DNA of 55,164 nucleotides from Candidatus Altarchaeota archaeon (GTDB lineage: Archaea > SpSt-1190): assembly GCA_018220935.1 (NCBI GenBank), contig JAAOXU010000009.1:1-55164 (forward strand), written 5' to 3'. Below the pieces are notes generated by a model. It ran no database searches, was not told where the DNA came from, and saw only the letters and a list, made by a program, of their open reading frames with translations. Shown in pieces: positions 47,926 through 55,164 of the stretch (positions within the stretch are counted from its first letter, which is position 1; every line of letters begins with the position of its first letter). The position numbers and the translations under genes are program-made.

Positions 47926-48519
47926 GTGACGTTTAATCATACAGGACTTGACAAATTATTTGATGTAGAAAAAGGTATAGTAACTGCCCTAATTGGTGGA
48001 CCTGGAACTGGAAAAACTAGTCTCGCACTATGTCTTGCAAAAAATTTCTCAAACCCATATTTTGTGGATACAGAAGGTCTTAGTATGGAAAGAGTAAAAC
48101 AAATAGGGGTCTCTCAGCTACGAATTGCAAGAGTCAGAGAATTTGAGAATCAAACTAAAATAATTAGTTCATTTGATTTAGACGCGGATTTACTCATAAT
48201 TGACAGTTTAGTGATGTTATACAGACTAGAATTAGCAAAGGATCACGAAAAGGCTAATAGATTACTTTCAAGACAAATTTCAAAGCTACATAATTTAGCA
48301 GACAAATTAAATATTCCAATTTTGATAACAGGACACGTGTACAAAAAAGATGGTAAGAAAAAAGTTGTAGGTGGTGATATTGTCAAGTATTGGGCAAAAT
48401 CCATTATTTTACTTGAAAAAAAGGGTTTTAGTAAGAGAAAAGCCACACTGTTGAAGTCTCGGTCAAGGCGTGAAGGCACAGATACGAAATTTAAACTCTG
48501 TGAGACGGGGGTATGTTAG
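47926..48519 (+). CDS. radB: RadB recombinase-like ATPase
   Basis: GTG start; GGPGTGKTSLALCLA, YFVDTEGLSMERV, LLIIDSLVMLYR; short RecA-family, no N-terminal HhH. Confidence 0.88.
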   Translation: MTFNHTGLDKLFDVEKGIVTALIGGPGTGKTSLALCLAKNFSNPYFVDTEGLSMERVKQIGVSQLRIARVREFENQTKIISSFDLDADLLIIDSLVMLYRLELAKDHEKANRLLSRQISKLHNLADKLNIPILITGHVYKKDGKKKVVGGDIVKYWAKSIILLEKKGFSKRKATLLKSRSRREGTDTKFKLCETGVC

Positions 48520-48998
48520 TGTATAAACCAGAAGTTGACAGTTTTTTGATGATTGATGCCATAAAAAAACTAGATTTGCAAGGGGGAGCTGCTTTAGAAG
48601 TTGGGTGCGGAAGTGGTGTTATTTCACTTGAATTAAAAAAAAGATTTGAAAACGTATTAGCAGTTGATATTGATACCGCAGCAGTTGAATTTACTAAAAG
48701 TAAAGGTATTAACGCACGAATTTCAGATTTATTTGAAAACGTTAGAGGTAAATTTGATTTAATCGTATTTAATCCCCCATACTTGCCTTGTGAAGATCAA
48801 GAAGATAAGGAAAATTGTTGTGGGGACGGGAGTGTTATCAAAAGATTTATTGTAGACGTACCATCATTTTTAGAAACGGGTGGAGTTATTTTACTTCTTG
48901 TTAGCACTCTAACACCTGTAATTCCAGAAGGTAAATTGATTTTAGAGAAGAAACTACACTTTGAAACACTCAAGGTGTATAGCCTAAATATTACCTAG
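48513..48998 (+). CDS. HemK/PrmC-like methyltransferase (Mtq2-like)
   Basis: YKPEVDSFLMIDAI, LEVGCGSGVISLEL, LIVFNPPYLPCED motif. Confidence 0.85.
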   Translation: MLVYKPEVDSFLMIDAIKKLDLQGGAALEVGCGSGVISLELKKRFENVLAVDIDTAAVEFTKSKGINARISDLFENVRGKFDLIVFNPPYLPCEDQEDKENCCGDGSVIKRFIVDVPSFLETGGVILLLVSTLTPVIPEGKLILEKKLHFETLKVYSLNIT

Positions 48999-51215
48999 TT
49001 GATTGTTTTTGTGGACTTCAAGGTTAAACGAGTTGGAGGTAAAAATGTTCTTGAGATAGACATGACACGAGCCATCTTCCCACCAGTTATTGAAGAGAGT
49101 GAGGCCACAATGGAGCAAGTAATTTTTGCTATAAAAAAGGCCAGAAAAATAGATGCAATTGTTTTGATTGGTAGACGTATTCGAGAATACGATGAAGATC
49201 AAACTGAAATGTTAGTTCAAGTATCAAACATAGTTGATAAAATAAATATTCCAGAAGCTAAAGTTAGACCTAGGGGTTGTCGAACTGGTGGAGATTGGGT
49301 TGAATTTGTAAGAGCGCTTGCTAGAACTGTAATTAAAGATCCAATTGGTGCTTATGTTGAACTCCGCAGAGAAAGACGATGGCAAAATATTCAGTATGAA
49401 CGTGATGTAGATAATAGGGATGCTAAGTGTAGATTACATTATATTGAAGTTTTAGAGGCTTTTGAAGAAGAGTTCAGTGAACTTGAAATAATTAAGAGAA
49501 CTAAAACCTCGTTAGAGGGCTATAAAGTAGGAGATAGGACACTTTACAGAAAGGTTTTTAGACCAGGAGTTAGACCAAACTTTACTTATACTAAACTTCA
49601 AGCACAGTATCCAAGAGGGGAAGAAGTTGACAGCTACAAAGTTGGGGATGCTGAAGTCACACTAATAAAACGTCCTAATTCAGTAAGAATGTTTTATCAT
49701 TTACTCCCACCCGAATTTAAGCTCAGTGAAGTTGAGTACGGTTTAGTCGAGAAAATGAAAGAGAGGCTTATGATTTACAAGCCAAAAAGTGAAGACTTAG
49801 TTGAGCCTGAGACCATTCGTGAAGCTGTAAAAAATATTGCTCAAGATATGCTTAGGGAACGTGAGAAACAAAGTCATGTGAAACTTGATATTGAAAAGTT
49901 ATCAGGAATTATTACTAGAGAAACAGTTGGTTTTGGTGTACTTGAAATTCTACTTCGAGACGAAAAAGTCCAAGACATTGCAATTAATGCACCCCTTACT
50001 AATCCAATTTTTATATATCACTCTGAATTTGAAGACTGTGAAAGTAATATTTATCCCACAGTTGAGGAGACACAAGCATGGGCCGCTAGACTTCGTCTTT
50101 TGAGTGGAAGACCACTCGATGAAAGTAATCCAGTACTTGACACCCAAATTGAATTTGGTAATATTAGGGCCCGAGTTGCCGCTATAACTCGTAGTCTTAG
50201 TCCATTTGGTTTAAGTTTTTCAGTAAGACGCCACAGAGAAAAACCTTGGACACTCCCCCTTTTCATTAATGCGGGTATGCTCACCCCACTAGCAGCAGGT
50301 TTACTTAGTTTCTTTGTAGATGGTGCTAGAACCATGTTAGTTGCAGGAACAAGGGGTGCAGGAAAAACTTCACTTTTGCAAAGTCTTATGGTCGAGATTA
50401 TGAGACGATATCGTATAATTACAGTAGAAGACACACTCGAATTACCAGTACGTCACTTCATGAAAGCAGGTTACAATATTCAATCACTAAAAGTTCAAAG
50501 TCCAATTATTCCAATTGAAAGTGAACTAAGTGCTGAGGCAGGTATTAGAACCAGTCTCAGATTAGGTGACTCCGCTTTAATTGTAGGTGAGGTCAGAAGT
50601 AAGGAAGCACTAGCTTTGTATGAAGCTATGAGAGTTGGAGCTTTGGCTAATGTTGTGGCTGGAACTATTCACGGTGATTCTCCTTATGGGGTATATGACA
50701 GAGTTGTAAACGACCTAAAAGTACCAAAAACTAGTTTTAAGGCCACAGATTTAGTAATAATTGCAAATCCAATTAAGAGTGCTGATGGACTTCACCGTGT
50801 TAGACGCCTTGTGAGTATTACTGAAGTGCGAAAACATTGGGAAAATGATCCACTCATAGAGAAGGGCTTTGTTGATCTAATGAAGTATGATGCTAAAAAG
50901 GACATACTAAAACCAACCAGTGTTTTGATGGATGGGGAAAGTGACATAATTAATTCTATTGCAAGTAGAGTCAAAGATTGGGTTGGAGATTTTGACGCCG
51001 TGTGGGAGAACATTGAACTTCGAGCTAAGACAAAAAAGAGATTAGTTGATTTTGCTAATGCAACGGGGAGAAAAGACTTACTTGAAGCTAATTTTGTCAT
51101 GGATGCTAATGATGTTTTTCACTTACTCGAAGAGCAAGTACGAGAAGAGGTTGGCGGTGCTGACACCAAAGAAATATTCTCAAGATGGGATAAATGGCTT
51201 AGAAGTCAATTGTAA
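48999..51215 (+). CDS. Type II/IV secretion (TadA/pilus assembly) ATPase
   Basis: GTRGAGKTSLLQSLM Walker A, TVEDTLELPVRHFM, SALIVGEVRSKEALALYEAMRVG, ANVVAGTIHGDSPYGVYDRV. Start uncertain (TTG 48999 or GTG 49011). Confidence 0.92.
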   Translation: MIVFVDFKVKRVGGKNVLEIDMTRAIFPPVIEESEATMEQVIFAIKKARKIDAIVLIGRRIREYDEDQTEMLVQVSNIVDKINIPEAKVRPRGCRTGGDWVEFVRALARTVIKDPIGAYVELRRERRWQNIQYERDVDNRDAKCRLHYIEVLEAFEEEFSELEIIKRTKTSLEGYKVGDRTLYRKVFRPGVRPNFTYTKLQAQYPRGEEVDSYKVGDAEVTLIKRPNSVRMFYHLLPPEFKLSEVEYGLVEKMKERLMIYKPKSEDLVEPETIREAVKNIAQDMLREREKQSHVKLDIEKLSGIITRETVGFGVLEILLRDEKVQDIAINAPLTNPIFIYHSEFEDCESNIYPTVEETQAWAARLRLLSGRPLDESNPVLDTQIEFGNIRARVAAITRSLSPFGLSFSVRRHREKPWTLPLFINAGMLTPLAAGLLSFFVDGARTMLVAGTRGAGKTSLLQSLMVEIMRRYRIITVEDTLELPVRHFMKAGYNIQSLKVQSPIIPIESELSAEAGIRTSLRLGDSALIVGEVRSKEALALYEAMRVGALANVVAGTIHGDSPYGVYDRVVNDLKVPKTSFKATDLVIIANPIKSADGLHRVRRLVSITEVRKHWENDPLIEKGFVDLMKYDAKKDILKPTSVLMDGESDIINSIASRVKDWVGDFDAVWENIELRAKTKKRLVDFANATGRKDLLEANFVMDANDVFHLLEEQVREEVGGADTKEIFSRWDKWLRSQL

Positions 51216-51253
51216 AACCTTGAAAGATAAATACGCCCGCTACCAACTTTATT

Positions 51254-53185
51254 GTGGATTCAAGTCTTCATTATGATAAGTTTTTAGAGGATCAGAAGAT
51301 TTACCTTTCTCGTTATGAAAAAGCTGCTAAATGGGCCACAAGCTTCATGAAACTCGAATTTGAGTATCCTGAATATGATAAAGAAATGGAAGCAGTTGAG
51401 TTTTACGCTAAATTTCAAGATGCTATGAATTTAGCAATAATTGCAGCATTTTTGACACTCCCACTTGCATTTCTCATATTTTTTACGGGTAAAACAGACA
51501 TCACCACTTGGATTGCTGTTGGTCTCCCACTACTTAGTGGAGTTTCAGCTGCGTATTATCCACTCTACATTGCAAGACTAAGAAAATTAAAGATTGTAGG
51601 TCAAGCCCCCTTATCCATTTTGTACTTAGTTATTGCCATGGAAGTTACTCCTAATCTTGAATCAAGTGTAGCTTTTGCTGCTAAGAATATGCCAGATCCT
51701 TTGGGGCGCGTCTTCAAACGTCTGCTTTGGATGGTTGAGACTAGAACTGTCCCAGATATGGAGACTGCACTAAATTGGTATAGTACTGAAGTAAAAGAAT
51801 GGGCACCACATATGTCTGAAGGCCTCTACCTTATTGCTGGTAGTATGAGAGAAGCTGGGGACATGAGAAAAAGAACTCTTGAGAAAGCAGTTGAGGTTGT
51901 ACTTGACGGCACTCAAAGAATAATGGAAGACTTTGCAAGGGGACTTGATTTGCCAGTTATGGCAACTAACGCCTTTGGTATTATGCTCCCCGTACTACTT
52001 TTAGTTATGCTCCCAATTGTTAGTGTATTTGTTAGTACTGCTAATGTTGGTCCTGCCATGTTTTTGATTTATGATTTTGTGTTACCACTCATATTGTCAA
52101 CTATTATTATTTTTATTTTGGGAAAAAGACCCGGCTCAATTAGTGAGATTACGTATAAGAAAAGTAAATTTAAAGTTAAATTATTTGGTCAAGAAATTGA
52201 CGCTCTACCTTGGATGATAATTATAGGTTTTGTCTTTTTGATGATTCAAATTTTCATTATAGTCACAGTACCAGGTATATTATCCCCAGTAGTCCAAGGA
52301 CTAGAAGCATCACCGTCAATAATGACTATACCATTTATTATTGCAATCGGAGTTCCAGTTGGTCTTTATTATCTATCTTGGGCTCAAGAAAATCAAGAAA
52401 CTAAGAAAAAAATTGATGCACTTGAACGTGAGTTTGCTTCGGCATTGTATCAGTTAGGTAATACTATGAGTCAAGGTGTTCCAATAGAGCAAGCCATGGA
52501 AAATGTGGCCAGTAGGATGAAGGGAAGTGAAACTGAAGTATTTTTTAAGACTGCAATAAGTCGCATGAAAACTTTAGGTTGGCCACTTGAAATGGTGCTT
52601 TTTGATGAAAAATATGGAATAATGCATGAGTTTCCAAGTAATTTAATTAGAAATATTATGCTTGTCGTGTTAAAGAGTGCTGAGAAAGGCCCAAATAGTG
52701 CATCAATTACTGCCATAAGTGTTTCAAAATACCTAAAAGTTATGCAGGGCGTTAAAGATAAGATAAATGATTTACTTAGTGAAGCCGTATCTAGTATTAA
52801 ATTTCAGGGGATGTTTTTGATTCCAATTATTACTGGTACTGTTGTTGGATTAGGGGAAATTACATCAAATCTTCTAGTTACAATTGGTCATCAAATTACT
52901 AGTATAACTTCAATTGGTGCAGTTTCAGGTGTTGGATACGTGTCTGACTTTCTAAATATTCAAGGGGCACTTCAACCTAGTTTTTTACAGGCGGTTGTCG
53001 GAGTATATGTATTAATTACTTGTGTCATCTTAGGTCTTTTTGTAGGTGGTCTTCAGGAAGGCTGGGACAAGATGGCAATGTATGAGAATATGGGCAAAGT
53101 TACTTTATTTGGTACAATAACGTATGTTATATCAACTGCGTTTGTAGCATTTATGTTTGGAGGGCTAGCTCAGTCGGTGATCTAA
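51254..53185 (+). CDS. TadC/GspF-like platform protein with two T2SSF-type domains
   Basis: 643 aa; two cytoplasmic segments (PLSILYLVIAMEVTPNLESSVAFAAKNM...; ALYQLGNTMSQGVPIEQAMENVASRM...) between TM clusters. Confidence 0.85.
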   Translation: MDSSLHYDKFLEDQKIYLSRYEKAAKWATSFMKLEFEYPEYDKEMEAVEFYAKFQDAMNLAIIAAFLTLPLAFLIFFTGKTDITTWIAVGLPLLSGVSAAYYPLYIARLRKLKIVGQAPLSILYLVIAMEVTPNLESSVAFAAKNMPDPLGRVFKRLLWMVETRTVPDMETALNWYSTEVKEWAPHMSEGLYLIAGSMREAGDMRKRTLEKAVEVVLDGTQRIMEDFARGLDLPVMATNAFGIMLPVLLLVMLPIVSVFVSTANVGPAMFLIYDFVLPLILSTIIIFILGKRPGSISEITYKKSKFKVKLFGQEIDALPWMIIIGFVFLMIQIFIIVTVPGILSPVVQGLEASPSIMTIPFIIAIGVPVGLYYLSWAQENQETKKKIDALEREFASALYQLGNTMSQGVPIEQAMENVASRMKGSETEVFFKTAISRMKTLGWPLEMVLFDEKYGIMHEFPSNLIRNIMLVVLKSAEKGPNSASITAISVSKYLKVMQGVKDKINDLLSEAVSSIKFQGMFLIPIITGTVVGLGEITSNLLVTIGHQITSITSIGAVSGVGYVSDFLNIQGALQPSFLQAVVGVYVLITCVILGLFVGGLQEGWDKMAMYENMGKVTLFGTITYVISTAFVAFMFGGLAQSVI

Positions 53186-53186
53186 T

Positions 53187-53378
53187 ATGAGAAGTAATAT
53201 TGAGTGGATGATGAGTTTTATTCCAACTATAATTGGTACTCTAATTCTTATTATGGCAATGATGGGAACAAATACACCTCTTTTAAGTGGGACCTTAAGG
53301 GTGATTGCGCTATCAAGTGCGCCTTCAAACTTTTTTAGGAACCAATTTGAAATGTTAAAGTATATTGCAGGACCATAA
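53187..53378 (+). CDS. Small membrane protein of pilus-like operon
   Basis: 63 aa with one TM (FIPTIIGTLILIMAMMG). Confidence 0.55.
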   Translation: MRSNIEWMMSFIPTIIGTLILIMAMMGTNTPLLSGTLRVIALSSAPSNFFRNQFEMLKYIAGP

Positions 53379-53392
53379 GGGTAGATGATAAT

Positions 53393-53587
53393 ATGGCAAT
53401 AAATCAAAATACAGTAAATACTGTAATCAAGTGGGGAATGGCTTTATTACTTGCAATTATTGGTGGGGCAATTATGATTTCATTAATAGGCAAACAATTT
53501 CCCGGTGCAAAAATGATATTAACTGCATTAGGTGGTCAAGTTCAAGGCTTTGTAGGAAGCGGTAAAGTAAATGTAGGTGTTAGATGA
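53393..53587 (+). CDS. Small pilin-like membrane protein
   Basis: 64 aa MAINQNTVNTVIKWGMALLLAIIGGAIMISLIG... Confidence 0.6.
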   Translation: MAINQNTVNTVIKWGMALLLAIIGGAIMISLIGKQFPGAKMILTALGGQVQGFVGSGKVNVGVR

Positions 53588-53803
53588 ATGGCAACGCAAG
53601 TAGGAGATATGGAAGAGATGGCAGTAGCAATGATTGTAATGGCTGTCAGACTGGGAATTATAATATATTTTGGAATGTATCTTTTAGCGGGATTACAACA
53701 AGCACTAACGCCCCCAATTGCAATGCCACTTGATTTTGGGAAAGCAGTAGGATGCGGTGCCCAAAGAGGTACAATTGGGTTTACACCCGTAGGTGGTTGT
53801 TAA
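53588..53803 (+). CDS. Small pilin-like membrane protein
   Basis: 71 aa; start directly abuts the preceding stop codon; one hydrophobic segment. Confidence 0.6.
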   Translation: MATQVGDMEEMAVAMIVMAVRLGIIIYFGMYLLAGLQQALTPPIAMPLDFGKAVGCGAQRGTIGFTPVGGC

Positions 53804-54001
53804 ATGAGTAGTGGATCCACAGACATGAATATGTATGCTTTGTTTCAGGCGGTGTCTTTAGTTATGGGGACTGCGGCATTGTTTTACACTATGAAAGGTA
53901 TAGCAGGGGCTGAAGGCGTAAAAATTGTGACTGAACAAATTGGCAGAATGGCTCAAAGATTAGTTCAAGGCGTATTTGAAGGCCTGGGGAATATGCTCTA
54001 A
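53804..54001 (+). CDS. Small pilin-like membrane protein
   Basis: 65 aa MSSGSTDMNMYALFQAVSLVMGTAALFYTMKGIAG...; abuts the preceding stop. Confidence 0.6.
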   Translation: MSSGSTDMNMYALFQAVSLVMGTAALFYTMKGIAGAEGVKIVTEQIGRMAQRLVQGVFEGLGNML

Positions 54002-54038
54002 CCATTAGGTTTAATAGGTTAATTTGTGAATAGGTAGT

Positions 54039-54152
54039 ATGACGTCAGAAAGATTCATGTGGATATTATTTGGGGTTATTGGAGTACTACTCGCACTGGG
54101 TCTTGGTGGAACCATTTACCCCAAGATTGTGGCGATGATAAATGGACTTTAA
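54039..54152 (+). CDS. 37-aa single-TM microprotein (below ORF-track cutoff)
   Basis: MTSERFMWILFGVIGVLLALGLGGTIYPKIVAMINGL; overlaps the next gene start by 11 nt. Confidence 0.55.
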   Translation: MTSERFMWILFGVIGVLLALGLGGTIYPKIVAMINGL

Positions 54153-54465
54153 TATTGTGGGTACAGCCATTGTCTTACTCCTCTCATTAAGCCTAATTGG
54201 TATGGCTTTGTATAGAATGACTTTTAGCCCAGAAGACAAAACATTAGACAGTATAATACAAAGTGCAGGGGAAGGTAGAGCGGACCGAATATTTTTGACA
54301 CCAGATAATGATTTTGATGTGTGTGAATATCTTGGGTGGTCAAGTAGTTGTGAATTAGAATACGGGGTAATTGAATTTTGTGAACTTTATGGTGGAACAT
54401 CTTATGAAATACGAGCACTGCCAAATAATCCGGGAGTTTGTTTAAACATTACGGAGACAACATAA
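54142..54465 (+). CDS. Pilin-like protein with Cys-rich C-terminal domain
   Basis: MDFNIVGTAIVLLLSLSLIGMALYRM... then DVCEYLGWSSSCELEYGVIEFCELYGG...GVCLNIT (4 Cys). Confidence 0.6.
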   Translation: MDFNIVGTAIVLLLSLSLIGMALYRMTFSPEDKTLDSIIQSAGEGRADRIFLTPDNDFDVCEYLGWSSSCELEYGVIEFCELYGGTSYEIRALPNNPGVCLNITETT

Positions 54466-54845
54466 TGAATACTACACAAGTTCTAATGGGTACAGTCGTT
54501 TTTTTAGTGTCAATGTTTATGATGTTTAGAGTATTTTCGGCAATTGGGGACAAAGCATTAGCTGATAGTAAGGATTTGCCAAGTGATAAATTTATTAATT
54601 ATATGAAAGATTATGACGGGAATTTGGTTTTTGAATTCTCATACACAGGAGAGCTAAACAAAGGTAATTTGGAGTTAGAGAGTGTACCTGCAGAAGATTT
54701 AGAAGTAATTGCAATAGGACCTGATGGTGAGAAAACAACTTATACTTTTAACGAAGATATTGATGCCATGGAAATAATACAAATTGATCTACCAGACGAC
54801 ACTGTAAACGCCAGACTGATTTACAAAGGAGCGTTAGTACAATGA
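54465..54845 (+). CDS. Pilin-like membrane-anchored protein
   Basis: ATG 54465 overlaps the previous stop (TAATG); MNTTQVLMGTVVFLVSMFMMFRVF then beta-rich domain. Confidence 0.6.
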   Translation: MNTTQVLMGTVVFLVSMFMMFRVFSAIGDKALADSKDLPSDKFINYMKDYDGNLVFEFSYTGELNKGNLELESVPAEDLEVIAIGPDGEKTTYTFNEDIDAMEIIQIDLPDDTVNARLIYKGALVQ

Positions 54846-54970
54846 AAGGTTTTGGGTGGATTCAAATGATAGTTTTACTCCTCATTATGTTAATGATTGC
54901 ATATATCGCTGCAAATTCATTTTCTGGCCTTATAAGTGCAGTTAGCGGATCTTATAGTGGTGGAATTTAG
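54842..54970 (+). CDS. 42-aa single-TM microprotein with MKG start (below ORF-track cutoff)
   Basis: MKGFGWIQMIVLLLIMLMIAYIAANSFSGLISAVSGSYSGGI; ATGA overlap with the upstream gene. Confidence 0.6.
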   Translation: MKGFGWIQMIVLLLIMLMIAYIAANSFSGLISAVSGSYSGGI

Positions 54971-55005
54971 CTAATAGTTAAATACTGAGATTTCCAAATT
55001 ATTCT

Positions 55006-55164
55006 GTGAAAGGTGCCACACAAGTTATTGGGGTTGTTATGGCAGTAATTATTGCAGCAGCCATTATGGTACTTAGTTTTAGAATTTTAGGAACTGCTAA
55101 TCAAGGAATTGAAGATATTGAGAACACAGGGAAAACTCAACAACAACGTCTTAGTGGAGTTCAA
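55006..55164 (+). CDS. MKG-type pilin-like protein (truncated by window edge)
   Basis: GTG start: MKGATQVIGVVMAVIIAAAIMVLSFRILGTANQGIEDIENTGKTQQQRLSGVQ..., N-terminus like that of the 33283..34353 LamG protein. Confidence 0.6.
   Translation, partial: MKGATQVIGVVMAVIIAAAIMVLSFRILGTANQGIEDIENTGKTQQQRLSGVQ

Overview
55-kb AT-rich archaeal chromosomal segment, probably from a DPANN-like or euryarchaeal lineage (placement not certain). It is densely packed with informational genes: EF-1alpha, uS10, aIF2beta, ABCE1, HisRS, LeuRS, DnaG primase, an eS26-like protein, Hel308-type helicase, RadB, Rpo11/RpoL and a Trm10-like methyltransferase. Metabolic genes include GlmS, IMPDH, AHCY and an AsnRS-derived asparagine synthetase. 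I place six tRNA genes: Arg-GCG, Lys-CTT, Ala-TGC, Thr-TGT, Leu-GAG and Phe-GAA. No CRISPR array, transposase, prophage or rRNA was seen. The most interesting accessory content is: (1) a four-gene cluster (31.2-36.0 kb) of proteins with ultra-short 'MKG' prepilin-like N-termini, a shared Cys/Trp module and, in three of them, LamG/ConA-like domains; (2) a Tad/type IV-pilus-like operon (49-55 kb) with an ATPase, a tandem-TadC platform and at least nine tiny membrane/pilin-like ORFs, one sharing the MKGAT N-terminus with the LamG cluster; (3) a family of tRNA-adjacent hairpins with changed but compensated stems and constant CAA...TTGATYAAA flanks; (4) a GC-rich structured island (47.52-47.84 kb) with strong hairpins and an uncalled 47-aa zinc ribbon; (5) a ThiI-like protein with a degenerate PP-loop; (6) a secreted protein of about six degenerate ~92-aa helical repeats. 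All product calls are from reading translations without database searches.
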